NCBI GenBank assembly: GCA_021152765.1
Contig: JAGKUT010000002.1
Coordinates: forward strand, 1-16,633
Length of the DNA: 16,633 nucleotides
Origin: Actinomycetes bacterium
GTDB taxonomy: Bacteria; Bacillota_I; Bacilli_A; RF39; UBA660
Direction: 5' to 3'
Part shown: piece by piece, positions 1-7,490 of the stretch
Layout of the letters: the number at the start of each line of letters is the position of its first letter
Position numbering within the stretch: the first letter of the stretch is position 1
Notes under the pieces: generated by a model
What the model was told of the DNA's origin: nothing
What the model saw: the letters and a program-made list of their open reading frames with translations, nothing else
Databases searched by the model: none
Translations under genes and position numbers: made by a program

Positions 1-198
1 TGTGCAAGGAAAAGAGAATTCAATGACAGAGAAAAAGAAATAATAATAAAAAGATATGGATTAAATAACACAGATGAATTAACACAAAAAGAAATCGCAA
101 AAGAATTAAATATATCAAGAAGTTATGTATCAAGAATAGAAAAACGAGCACTAACAAAACTATTAAGAGAATTTATAAAAAACAAAAACAACAATTAA
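1..198 (+). CDS. sigK: SigK-like RNA polymerase sigma factor, C-terminal part (5' end outside window)
   Basis: Only the last 65 residues are present, read in frame 1 from the window edge to TAA at 196-198. They are sigma-70 region 4: a helix with [14 protein letters not shown], then the helix-turn-helix [22 protein letters not shown] that contacts the -35 element. The [14 protein letters not shown] segment matches the mother-cell sporulation factor SigK more closely than SigE (usually ISQSYISRLEK) or SigG (ISQAQVSRLEK); this comparison is from memory of the families. If it is SigK, the organism or its ancestors form endospores. A SigE/SigK-like factor of another role cannot be excluded without the N-terminal part, where a pro-sequence would be diagnostic. 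The stop codon lies in the loop of a hairpin shared with the convergent sigma gene. Confidence 0.72.
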   Translation, partial: CARKREFNDREKEIIIKRYGLNNTDELTQKEIAKELNISRSYVSRIEKRALTKLLREFIKNKNNN

Positions 199-207
199 TG
201 TTGTTTT
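185..207. terminator. Shared bidirectional terminator hairpin between two convergent sigma genes
   Basis: A perfect 9-bp inverted repeat (AAAACAACA at 185-193, TGTTGTTTT at 199-207) with a 5-nt loop. It has a T-rich side on the + strand and an A-run giving U residues on the - strand. The + gene stops inside the loop and the - gene stops at 206-208, so both 3' ends are packed into one hairpin. The stem is AT-rich, so its strength is uncertain. Confidence 0.55.
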
Positions 208-1372
208 ATTTATGATATCCAGAAAGTATATACCTACAATCAGCACTTTTATTTATTTTTTTTAAAATTCTATTATCAATTTGTTGAACCCTTTGATAAG
301 TAACTCCAACAATACTACTTATTTTTTTTAAAGTCAGCTCAGGATATCCTTTCATACCATATTTATAGTAAATAATCTCTCTATCCCTATCACTTAAACC
401 AATTTCATCAAAAACTTTCTCAAAAAGAACAGATAACTCATTATCTTCTAATTTCTCATAAAAAGATTCACTATCATCAGGAATAATATTCTCTAAACAA
501 TAATCTTCTTTTGAACTAATAGGCATTGACAAACTATATACATCTTTAGAATAATTTTCTATTAAACCTATTAGATCATCTAATATTGCATCAGAAAGTT
601 CATACCTCCAACTTAAACGAAATTTTTCTTTCATATATTCATAACTAGGTTTTTGACCATATAATCTAATATAATCATTCTTAATTTTCTGATATATCAT
701 CTTTTTCTCACTAAAATCATGAGAGAACTTTATAGGACTTGCATCATGATTACAATAAGTAATAATTCTTTGATTAATCGCGTCATGAGCATAAGTAGAA
801 AACTTATTACACCTTGAAAAATCAAAATTATCAATTGCCTTAATTAAACCAAAAATTCCTTCCTCCATTAATTCTTCAAAAGGAAATTTAGTATTCTTAA
901 GTGAATACGAATAAGCAAGACTACGAACAAATCTTAAATTACAAATAATAATTATCTTTCTAACTCGACTTTTAATTTCATTATCGCTACTATCCAATAA
1001 TTCAAACAATAATTTTTCATCTTTAGCAGATAAAACCGCAACATTATCAATAAATCTATAATAATCATTATATGATTTTACTTCAAAAAAACTATTATTA
1101 ATTATACAATAAGCATTAATTAAGTCACAAAAAACTTTATCTTTAGATAATACCAAAGAACCTTTTTTCTTAATAATTTCTAAATTTTTAGAAACAATAC
1201 TCCCTACAAGATTATTAATATTACTATAACATAACAGAATTCTATATATACTATCAGAAATATTTAATTCACTCAATCTAAGAGAAACAGTACATAAAGT
1301 ATTAAAATTAATACTATAATCATCTGAAACAAGAACACTCTTTAAATAATTTTGAGCTTCAACACTTAACAT
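206..1372 (-). CDS. Divergent sigma-70 family RNA polymerase sigma factor
   Basis: About 388 residues. Residues 145-203 look like sigma region 2: CNLRFVRSLAYSY, FEELMEEGIFGLIKAIDNFD, then NKFSTYAHDAINQRI. Residues about 235-300 resemble region 3, with KPSYEYMKEKF and an LSMPIS segment like the LETPI of housekeeping factors. Residues about 326-375 are region 4 with LSDRDREIIYYKYGMKG and the helix-turn-helix GVTYQRVQQIDNRILKKI. The first 120 residues match nothing I recognise. Region 2.4 lacks the WWIRQAI pattern of RpoD, so promoter preference may differ. I chose the ATG at 1372 because AGAGGTGA lies just upstream; the ATG at 1393 has no such site and falls at about the predicted transcription start. 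It has its own promoter and is convergent with the SigK-like gene. It is probably an alternative sigma factor; its regulon is unknown. Confidence 0.8.
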   Translation of the reverse strand: MLSVEAQNYLKSVLVSDDYSINFNTLCTVSLRLSELNISDSIYRILLCYSNINNLVGSIVSKNLEIIKKKGSLVLSKDKVFCDLINAYCIINNSFFEVKSYNDYYRFIDNVAVLSAKDEKLLFELLDSSDNEIKSRVRKIIIICNLRFVRSLAYSYSLKNTKFPFEELMEEGIFGLIKAIDNFDFSRCNKFSTYAHDAINQRIITYCNHDASPIKFSHDFSEKKMIYQKIKNDYIRLYGQKPSYEYMKEKFRLSWRYELSDAILDDLIGLIENYSKDVYSLSMPISSKEDYCLENIIPDDSESFYEKLEDNELSVLFEKVFDEIGLSDRDREIIYYKYGMKGYPELTLKKISSIVGVTYQRVQQIDNRILKKINKSADCRYILSGYHK

Positions 1373-1396
1373 ACTTTTCACCTCTAAACCCATGAT

Positions 1397-1425
1397 ATCT
1401 TATCAAATCTAAATAAAAAAAGCAA
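1397..1425 (-). promoter_or_regulatory. Candidate promoter of the divergent sigma gene
   Basis: On the - strand, -35 TTGCTT (1420-1425), a 17-bp spacer and -10 TAAGAT (1397-1402) preceded by TGA (extended -10). Transcription would start near 1391, so the first ATG at 1393 is unlikely to be used. This supports the start at 1372. Confidence 0.55.
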
Positions 1426-1427
1426 GG

Positions 1428-1449
1428 AAAAAACCTCAAATGAGGTTTT
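1428..1449 (-). terminator. Terminator of ileS
   Basis: On the - strand, AAAACCTC pairs with GAGGTTTT around a short AT loop and is followed by a T run and then CC. The ileS stop codon (1448-1450) lies at the foot of the stem. It ends the exchanger-ileS transcript just before the sigma-gene promoter. Confidence 0.7.
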
Positions 1450-4400
1450 AAATCCTTTCAGTTTTTACTTTAACAGAAATACCGTTCATATCACATTCTT
1501 CAACCAAAGAAGAATCCTTAATTAATTCAACTGCCAAAGTTTCATTTTTAATATATTTATTATATTTATCAATAGTTTTTTCAAGCATATCATTACCATC
1601 ATAATAAACATTAATTCTATCAGTAATAACATAATCATTATCTTTTCTTAAAGATTGAACTTTTCTAACAAACTCACGAGCAAGACCCTCTAAAATCAAA
1701 TCCTCAGTTAATTCAGTATTCAAAATAACAAAAACCTTACCATTATTAGAAGAACAATATCCTTCCTTAACATTAACTGTTATTATTACCATAGAAGGAG
1801 TAATCTCTAAATCTTCACCCATAAATTCAACATGAACACTCTCATTTTTTAAAGTTTCAATCTCTTTAACAGATAAAGTTCCAAGTAACTTAGTAAACTC
1901 ACCTACATTACTTCCAAACATCTTACCTACTTCTCTAAAATTAGGCTTTATAACATAATCTAAATAATCAGTCATATTATCAATATAAGTAATATTCTTA
2001 ACATTCAACTCTTCCATAATAACTGGTTCAAACTCAACAATCTTAGATTTAATACCATTATCAAGTAAAACTTCACTAATAGGTTGTCTTACCTTAATCT
2101 TAACATCTTCTCTAGCAAATCTACCTAAAGAACAAACATCTCTAACTAAATCCATTTTTTCTTCTAACTCTAAATCAATTAATGATTCATCATACTTAGG
2201 ATAATCAGTCATATGAACACTCTCTTCACAAGTTAAATTTCTATAAATCTCCTCAGTTATAAATGGAGTAATAGGAGCACATAAACGACATAATGTTTCA
2301 AGTACTTCATAAGTAGTTAAATAAACTGCCTTTTTAGAATTAGTTAATTCACTTTCCCAGAATCTTCTTCTAGTACTTCTAATATACCAGTTAGATAAAT
2401 CATCATTCAAAAATGGAATAACTAATCTGGTAACACGATTTAAATCATACTCTTCAAAAGCTAAAGTTACATCCCTAACTAATTTGTTTAACTTAGAAAT
2501 TAACCACTTATCAATATCTTCACGTTCTCTAACAGGAATATCATACTCTCTTGGATCAACATGATCAGCATTTGCATACATTTGGAAGAAAGAATAAGTA
2601 TTCTTTAAAGTACTAATATACTTAGAATATATTTCCTTAACACCCTCTTCATCAAATTTTAAAGGAGTCCATACTGGAGAAGCATATAACATATACCATC
2701 TAATAGTATCAGCACCATACTTAGACATAATTCCAATTGGTTCAATAATATTACCAATAGACTTACTCATCTTTTTACCATGCGCATCAAGCATCATATC
2801 ATTAACAACAACACGCTTATAAGAAGACTTACCAGAAATTAATGTAGAAATAACTAATAAAGTATAGAACCATCCACGAGTTTGATCAACACCCTCAGCT
2901 ATAAAATCAGCAGGAAAATGTGCATCAAACCAATCTTTATTCTCAAAAGGATAATGACATTGAGCATAAGGCATAGCACCACTATCAAACCAAACATCAA
3001 TAACATCCTTTACTCTGTGCATTGTTTTACCACAATGAGTACACTTCATAGTAATGGAATCAACATAAGGTCTATGCATATCAATATCATCAAACTTAAT
3101 ATCTTGATCTGCTCTTTCAATTAATTCCTCTCTAGAACCAATTACATCAAATTCACCACATTCATCACATACCCAGAAAGGAAGTGGACAACCCCAATAT
3201 CTATTACGTGAAATTCCCCAATCAACCATATTATCTAGCCAATTACCAAATCTTTTTTCACCAACATATGATGGATACCATTCAATCTTATTATTTTCAG
3301 CAATAATCTCTTCCTTCATAGAAGTTGTATTAATATACCAAGCTGGTTTAGCATAATAAATTAAAGGTGATTTACATCTCCAACAATGTGGATATGGATG
3401 TGTAATCTTAATTTTCTTAAATAATTTATCTTCAGATTTCAACCATTTAATAATATCAATCTCTAACTCTGAATCAGTAACAAGTCTACCAGCCCATGGA
3501 CCTATAGTATACTTACCATCTAATCCAACAGATTGTGTCCAACCAATACCATTTTCCTTGCACACACGATTATCATCTTCACCATAAGCAGGAGCAATAT
3601 GAACAATACCAGTACCATCAGCATCAGTTACATAACTATCAGCAACAACCTTAAATGAATCACCATCTTCTACTTTCGCAAAAGGCATTAATTGTTCATA
3701 ACGAGTACCAACTAAATCAGAACCCTTAAAAGTTTCTAAAAGTGTATAATCATCACCTAAAACCTTAGAAGCAAGACTCTTACCTAGTATAAACTTATAC
3801 CCCATTGATTCAACTTTGATATAATCATAATCTGGATTAACACAAGCAGCAACATTATCCATTAAAGTCCATGGAGTAGTTGTCCAAACAAGTAAATATT
3901 CATCTTTATCAACAATCTTAAATGGAACAATTACTGTATTAACAGAAACATCTTGGTAACCTTGATCAACTTCAAATTTAGCTAACTCTGTTCCACATCT
4001 TGGACAATAAGGTAAAATCTTATTACTATGATAAATTAAACCTTTTTTATGCATCTCTTTTAATAAATACCATTCAGTTTCATGATAATCATTAACACAT
4101 GTAACATAAGGATGTTCACAATCAATAAATTGCCCCATCATATCAGTTACCTTATTAACTTCGTCAATGTTTATTGCAGTATTCTTCTTACACTCTTCAA
4201 TAAATTTATCAATACCAAACTCTTCAATATCCTTTTTACCATTAATACCCAATTTCTTTTCAACATTGTATTCAATAGGTAAACCATTACAATCCAAGCC
4301 TATCTTTCTATCAACCTTATAACCTTGCATTGTTTTATACTTACAAAAAGAATCTTTAATAGTCTTCGCAAAAACATGATGAATACCAGGTTTAGCATTC

Positions 4401-4549
4401 GCATAAATTGGTCCATCATAGAAAACAAAATTATCACAACCTTCTCTATGATCAATTGTCTTTTTTAATATATCAACACTCTTCCACTCTTTTAATAAAT
4501 CACTTTCAACCTCATTTATATTCTTTTTACTTAACTCTTTAAATTCCAT
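1448..4549 (-). CDS. ileS: Isoleucine--tRNA ligase, eukaryote-like (IleRS2) type with GIHH signature
   Basis: Charges tRNA-Ile with isoleucine using ATP, in the cytoplasm. About 1033 residues. It has a class I Rossmann catalytic core split by an editing domain. The editing domain shows WTTTPWTLMDNVAA (about residue 222) and GTGIVHIAPAYGEDD (about 312). The core shows DWGISRNRYWGCPLP (about 443) and KMSKS (593-597). Zinc-knuckle pairs are CPRCG, CWRC, CDECG and CTHCG. The HIGH motif is replaced by GIHH at residues 55-58 in ANAKPGIHHVFAKTIKD. This swap is known in a subset of IleRS2 enzymes. The C-terminal half carries the long extension typical of IleRS2. I start at 4549 because AGGAGG lies 6 nt upstream; a longer frame to 4567 would place that site inside the gene. 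It follows the exchanger by 10 nt and shares its Ile T-box leader. Confidence 0.96.
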   Translation of the reverse strand: MEFKELSKKNINEVESDLLKEWKSVDILKKTIDHREGCDNFVFYDGPIYANAKPGIHHVFAKTIKDSFCKYKTMQGYKVDRKIGLDCNGLPIEYNVEKKLGINGKKDIEEFGIDKFIEECKKNTAINIDEVNKVTDMMGQFIDCEHPYVTCVNDYHETEWYLLKEMHKKGLIYHSNKILPYCPRCGTELAKFEVDQGYQDVSVNTVIVPFKIVDKDEYLLVWTTTPWTLMDNVAACVNPDYDYIKVESMGYKFILGKSLASKVLGDDYTLLETFKGSDLVGTRYEQLMPFAKVEDGDSFKVVADSYVTDADGTGIVHIAPAYGEDDNRVCKENGIGWTQSVGLDGKYTIGPWAGRLVTDSELEIDIIKWLKSEDKLFKKIKITHPYPHCWRCKSPLIYYAKPAWYINTTSMKEEIIAENNKIEWYPSYVGEKRFGNWLDNMVDWGISRNRYWGCPLPFWVCDECGEFDVIGSREELIERADQDIKFDDIDMHRPYVDSITMKCTHCGKTMHRVKDVIDVWFDSGAMPYAQCHYPFENKDWFDAHFPADFIAEGVDQTRGWFYTLLVISTLISGKSSYKRVVVNDMMLDAHGKKMSKSIGNIIEPIGIMSKYGADTIRWYMLYASPVWTPLKFDEEGVKEIYSKYISTLKNTYSFFQMYANADHVDPREYDIPVREREDIDKWLISKLNKLVRDVTLAFEEYDLNRVTRLVIPFLNDDLSNWYIRSTRRRFWESELTNSKKAVYLTTYEVLETLCRLCAPITPFITEEIYRNLTCEESVHMTDYPKYDESLIDLELEEKMDLVRDVCSLGRFAREDVKIKVRQPISEVLLDNGIKSKIVEFEPVIMEELNVKNITYIDNMTDYLDYVIKPNFREVGKMFGSNVGEFTKLLGTLSVKEIETLKNESVHVEFMGEDLEITPSMVIITVNVKEGYCSSNNGKVFVILNTELTEDLILEGLAREFVRKVQSLRKDNDYVITDRINVYYDGNDMLEKTIDKYNKYIKNETLAVELIKDSSLVEECDMNGISVKVKTERI

Positions 4550-4559
4550 AAACATCCTC

Positions 4560-5510
4560 CTAACCAATTATTACATATGAATAATATATAACAAATATCA
4601 TTAACATTACTATACCTTCAAACTTACCTACTTTGTGATCTTTAAAAGCAAATATAAATAAAAGTATAGCAGCAACAATCATTGTAATTAAATCAATTAA
4701 ATTAAATCCCATAGCCGGAATTCCACCAAACATCGCAACAGGCAAGCCAAGTACTATACCTATATTGAATATATTACTACCAACTATATTTCCAACTAAT
4801 ATTTCTTGTTCTCCCTTACGAGTAGAAACAATACTAGTAACTAACTCAGGTAATGAAGTACCAAATGCAACTACTGTTAAAGCAATCATCTTTTGACTTA
4901 CACCCATCATAGACGCAATACGACTCGCACTATCTACAACAACATTACTTCCAAGAATAATACAAACAATACCTAACAAAGTAAAACATATTGATTTGAA
5001 TATTCCATACTTAGCCATATCATCACTATCTTCATCTTTCTTATTACGCATAATAGAAATCAAATAGTAAACAAATATAGTAAAGAATAATATTATTACA
5101 AAACCATCATTTCTACTTATCATATTAATGTTACTAATAAACAAATCATCCTTAATTAAAAAGAATAATAAAGTACTAAATAACATAACAATAGGTAATT
5201 CTTTTCTAACAGTATTACTCTTAACCTTAATAGGTTTAATAATAGAACAAATACCAATTATAAGTAAAATATTTAATATATTACTACCTATAACATTACC
5301 AATAACCATATCAGAATTATTACTAATAATACTTTTAACCGATACAGCAAACTCCGGAGCACTCGTACCAAATGCAACTATAGTTAGACCTATCAACATC
5401 TTAGATAATTTACAATTTAAAGCAATACTACTTGCCCCATCAACAAATATATCTGCCCCTTTAATCAAAACAATAAAACCAATTATCAACAATATAACTT
5501 GTATAAACAT
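4560..5510 (-). CDS. CaCA-superfamily Na+/Ca2+ exchanger (YrbG-like)
   Basis: Inner-membrane cation antiporter of 316 residues, expected to exchange Ca2+ for Na+ (or H+). It has the two inverted alpha repeats that form the ion site: GTSAPEFAVS with GNVIGSNILN near residues 48-80, and GTSLPELVTS with GNIVGSNIFN near 215-250. The key acidic residues are the Glu in each APE/LPE motif. About ten hydrophobic segments are visible, with a charged central loop (RNKKDEDSDD, about residue 155). The start is supported by GGAGGTG 4 nt upstream. It lies directly after the Ile T-box terminator and 10 nt before ileS, so it should be induced by uncharged tRNA-Ile. This is an unexpected place for an ion transporter. 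The exact cation specificity cannot be read from sequence. Confidence 0.92.
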   Translation of the reverse strand: MFIQVILLIIGFIVLIKGADIFVDGASSIALNCKLSKMLIGLTIVAFGTSAPEFAVSVKSIISNNSDMVIGNVIGSNILNILLIIGICSIIKPIKVKSNTVRKELPIVMLFSTLLFFLIKDDLFISNINMISRNDGFVIILFFTIFVYYLISIMRNKKDEDSDDMAKYGIFKSICFTLLGIVCIILGSNVVVDSASRIASMMGVSQKMIALTVVAFGTSLPELVTSIVSTRKGEQEILVGNIVGSNIFNIGIVLGLPVAMFGGIPAMGFNLIDLITMIVAAILLFIFAFKDHKVGKFEGIVMLMIFVIYYSYVIIG

Positions 5511-5520
5511 AATTCACCTC

Positions 5521-5552
5521 CAAAAAAAAATCCTATAACTTAAGGACTTCTG
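5521..5552 (-). terminator. Attenuator terminator of the Ile T-box
   Basis: On the - strand, AAGTCCT pairs with AGGATTT around an 8-nt loop and runs into nine T residues. Its 5' flank follows the T-box element, so it competes with the antiterminator in the usual T-box manner. Confidence 0.75.
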
Positions 5553-5734
5553 AAAAAACAAAAAGCGGTACCACCTTAATTCATAGAATCTATGCACTCA
5601 ATACTATAACGCGTAACCGTTTTAACCTATTGGATTAAAAACATCAAGAGTGATACATATATTAACTTCATATTAGCTTTCACCAACCACTAACTCTCTA
5701 CAAATTCATTAATATAACGTCTCTATCAAATGTT
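5521..5734 (-). promoter_or_regulatory. Ile-specific T-box riboswitch leader of the exchanger-ileS operon
   Basis: On the - strand, stem I starts at 5733, one base after the divIVA stop. Its base pairs ACATT with GATGT, and its upper part pairs TATATTAA with TTAATATA. The apical part carries AGAGAGTTAGTGGTTGGTGAA. The specifier codon is ATC (Ile) at 5652-5654, followed by ACTCTTGATG as is usual after specifiers. The antiterminator T-box AAGGTGGTACCGC is at 5565-5577; its UGGU bulge would pair with the A-CCA end expected of tRNA-Ile. Uncharged tRNA-Ile should prevent termination. I found no convincing promoter between divIVA and the leader. A TATAAT lies inside divIVA at 5784-5789, but it lacks a good -35. 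Confidence 0.9.
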
Positions 5735-6202
5735 CTAAATATCAATTTTCTCTATATCATCAATCATTTCTAATTGACATTCAATTATACTTCTAACCTT
5801 ATTTTTATAAATAATTAAATCCTTCTTAACTTTATCAGTTTCCATAGAAACCTTTTCAGCTCTCATCAAAGCATCATTTAATATCCTACTCGCGTTATTC
5901 TTAGCGTCAGCTATAATAACTTCTCTTTCCTTTAGAGCATTATTTCTAATTTGCTCACCAGTACTTCTTATCATATTCATAGAATTATTTAAAGTTGCTT
6001 CTATTTGTTTATAATAATTAACTTGATTTCTTAAACTTAAATTCTCCTGTTGTAGTCTTTTTACTTCCAAATCAAAATTATAAAGTTGCCTATCCTTGAG
6101 ACTATTTTCACCTTCTATTTGAGAAAGCCTATTCATAACTTCACCTAAATACTTCATAACATCATCAGAATTATTACTACGAAGTGTATCAAAATTTTCC
6201 AT
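5735..6202 (-). CDS. divIVA: DivIVA-family cell division/polarity coiled-coil protein with divergent N-terminus
   Basis: 155 residues, strongly helical. Residues about 45-125 match the DivIVA coiled coil, in particular YKQIEATLNNSMNMIRSTGE and ADAKNNASRILNDALMRAEK, the counterparts of IEETLNKS and EAEKNADRIINESL in Bacillus. DivIVA normally binds curved membrane at septa and poles through an N-terminal domain with the FRGYDEDEVNEFL motif. That motif is not visible here: residues 1-40 read MENFDTLRSNNSDDVMKYLG onward, with no F-R pair. Membrane recruitment may therefore work differently, or through SepF. The start is supported by GAGGTG 4 nt upstream. Position between sepF and ileS is the conserved Firmicutes arrangement. 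It has its own promoter, and its stop abuts the T-box leader. Confidence 0.82.
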   Translation of the reverse strand: MENFDTLRSNNSDDVMKYLGEVMNRLSQIEGENSLKDRQLYNFDLEVKRLQQENLSLRNQVNYYKQIEATLNNSMNMIRSTGEQIRNNALKEREVIIADAKNNASRILNDALMRAEKVSMETDKVKKDLIIYKNKVRSIIECQLEMIDDIEKIDI

Positions 6203-6224
6203 ACCTCACCTCGAATTAAGGTAT

Positions 6225-6253
6225 ATTCTAACACACTTAATTAATTATTTCAA
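6225..6253 (-). promoter_or_regulatory. Candidate promoter of divIVA
   Basis: On the - strand, -35 TTGAAA (6248-6253), a 17-bp spacer and -10 TAGAAT (6225-6230) preceded by TGT (extended -10). It lies between sepF and divIVA. It is the best candidate for driving divIVA and, by read-through, the downstream T-box leader. Confidence 0.65.
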
Positions 6254-6277
6254 CAAATATTTAAAGAAAAATCAATT

Positions 6278-6694
6278 TTACCATTCAATATTTATATCAT
6301 CATTGTCATGAATATCTTTGCCATCTTTTTCATCAGAAATACTACCTTGAATATTTACATTATTAGGAGTAAGTAAAAATATACCTCCACCAACTTTTTG
6401 AATATCTCCACCAATCGCATAAATTGTTCCACTTAAAAAGTCAACAATACGCTTAGCTTGATCACTTGTAACTCTCTTTAAATTAACAACAACTGTATTT
6501 CTAGCCTTTAAATGATCAACAATTTGTTGAGACTCAGAATAAGCCCTTGGCTCCATCAAAATCATTTTTCCTTTACCATTATCTATACTAGCAGCTTCTT
6601 CAGGTGTCTTATTATAATAAGTATCATTACTTCCATCAGCAGCAAAAATATCATTATCATCATCTTTTAACCATTTTTTTAAACTAAATGCCAT
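6278..6694 (-). CDS. sepF: Cell division protein SepF
   Basis: 138 residues. SepF tethers FtsZ to the membrane and helps shape the division septum. The N-terminus [13 protein letters not shown] is a short amphipathic helix plus acidic stretch, as expected for the membrane anchor. The conserved core spans about 43-118: [49 protein letters not shown] and [15 protein letters not shown]. The last 20 residues are acidic and variable. The start is supported by GGGAGGA 6 nt upstream. It opens the sepF-divIVA-ileS division block. The usual intervening genes ylmG and ylmH are not between sepF and divIVA. Confidence 0.95.
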   Translation of the reverse strand: MAFSLKKWLKDDDNDIFAADGSNDTYYNKTPEEAASIDNGKGKMILMEPRAYSESQQIVDHLKARNTVVVNLKRVTSDQAKRIVDFLSGTIYAIGGDIQKVGGGIFLLTPNNVNIQGSISDEKDGKDIHDNDDINIEW

Positions 6695-6725
6695 AAAAAA
6701 TCCTCCCTTATTCTTAACTTATTCC

Positions 6726-6734
6726 ATTTTATCA
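6726..6734 (-). promoter_or_regulatory. Candidate extended -10 promoter of sepF
   Basis: On the - strand, TGA followed by TAAAAT, 32 nt upstream of the sepF start. No good -35 is visible; the expected position falls in a T tract. It lies in the divergent intergenic space shared with the zinc-ribbon gene. Confidence 0.4.
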
Positions 6735-6787
6735 CATTTAAAAAAAAAAGAAAATATGTAAACTTAAAAATATTTTCAAAATAAATA

Positions 6788-6817
6788 TTGAAAAAACGAC
6801 ATTTATTATGATAAACT
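6788..6817 (+). promoter_or_regulatory. Candidate promoter of the zinc-ribbon membrane protein gene
   Basis: TTGAAA (6788-6793), an 18-bp spacer ending in TGA, then TAAACT (6812-6817). The -10 matches consensus at only 4 of 6 positions, so this is tentative. Confidence 0.35.
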
Positions 6818-6842
6818 ATAGAAAAGAATAGGAGAATTAATT

Positions 6843-7490
6843 ATGATATGTTTAAAATGTGGAAATGAAATGAAAGAAAATGAACAAGTTTGTAGTAAAT
6901 GTGGATACAATAAAAATACAGTATCAAATACTGATAATCCATTTGGAATAAAAAATCAAGGAATTTATAATCCTAATGGAGTAAATAAAGAAGAAGCAGA
7001 AGAAAGACTAGAACACGAAAAGGAATTTTATGAACTAGCAGAAATATACATGGGAAGAATGTATTACAATTTTAAAAAGGGCTCATTCTCATGGTGTGCA
7101 TTCCTTCTAAGTTATCTATATATCGCATATAGAAAAATGCTTGCAGTTTCAATATTAGTTTATATATTAAATATCGCAATAATATTTGTATTTAAAAATA
7201 GTTTCATACTATATGTAGCAGTATCACTAATATTCAACTTATTCCTAGGACTAAGTTTTAAAAAAATATATTACGACGATAGTATGGAAAAAGTAGGACA
7301 AATAAAAAAAGCAAATCCAGATAAAGGTTTTAATCAATTAACAGAAATAGTAAGAGTTAAAGGTGGGACTAGTATAATTTATCCAATTATATTTGTATTA
7401 GTAACAGCAGCACTACTAACAATATTATATTTTGTATTTGGATTTGAAATACCAAATGTTAAACTTCCATTCGCAATTCCAAAAATCTAA
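6843..7490 (+). CDS. Zinc-ribbon membrane protein, DUF2628-like
   Basis: 215 residues. It starts with a zinc ribbon, C3-x2-C6 and C17-x2-C20 (MICLKCGNEM and QVCSKCGY). A polar linker to about 75 follows, then a hydrophobic half. Segments at roughly 85-98, 100-117, 120-139 and 178-200 look membrane-spanning. The stretch SFSWCAFLLSYLYIAYRKML resembles the FSW-aromatic-YRK motif of DUF2628 proteins, whose function is unknown to me. GGAG is 7 nt before the ATG. It is the only complete + strand gene in the window, divergent from sepF, and its stop overlaps the end of the convergent small membrane gene by 4 bp. No function is assigned. Confidence 0.82.
   Translation: MICLKCGNEMKENEQVCSKCGYNKNTVSNTDNPFGIKNQGIYNPNGVNKEEAEERLEHEKEFYELAEIYMGRMYYNFKKGSFSWCAFLLSYLYIAYRKMLAVSILVYILNIAIIFVFKNSFILYVAVSLIFNLFLGLSFKKIYYDDSMEKVGQIKKANPDKGFNQLTEIVRVKGGTSIIYPIIFVLVTAALLTILYFVFGFEIPNVKLPFAIPKI

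Noticed and set aside
1..1372. Sigma/anti-sigma or paired-sigma regulatory unit
   Set aside because: The two sigma genes are convergent with separate transcription and no anti-sigma or membrane partner is visible, so adjacency alone is weak evidence of a joint role.
2882..3124. Open frame of 80 codons on the + strand
   Set aside because: It lies fully inside ileS on the opposite strand, has no ribosome binding site and low-complexity Ile/Asn/Ser composition; a shadow of ileS.
4082..4282. Open frame of 66 codons on the + strand
   Set aside because: Antisense to the well-conserved 5' part of ileS, with no start signals.
5128..5538. Open frame of 136 codons on the + strand
   Set aside because: Antisense to the exchanger; its hydrophobic look is the mirror of the membrane segments of that gene, and it runs into the T-box terminator.
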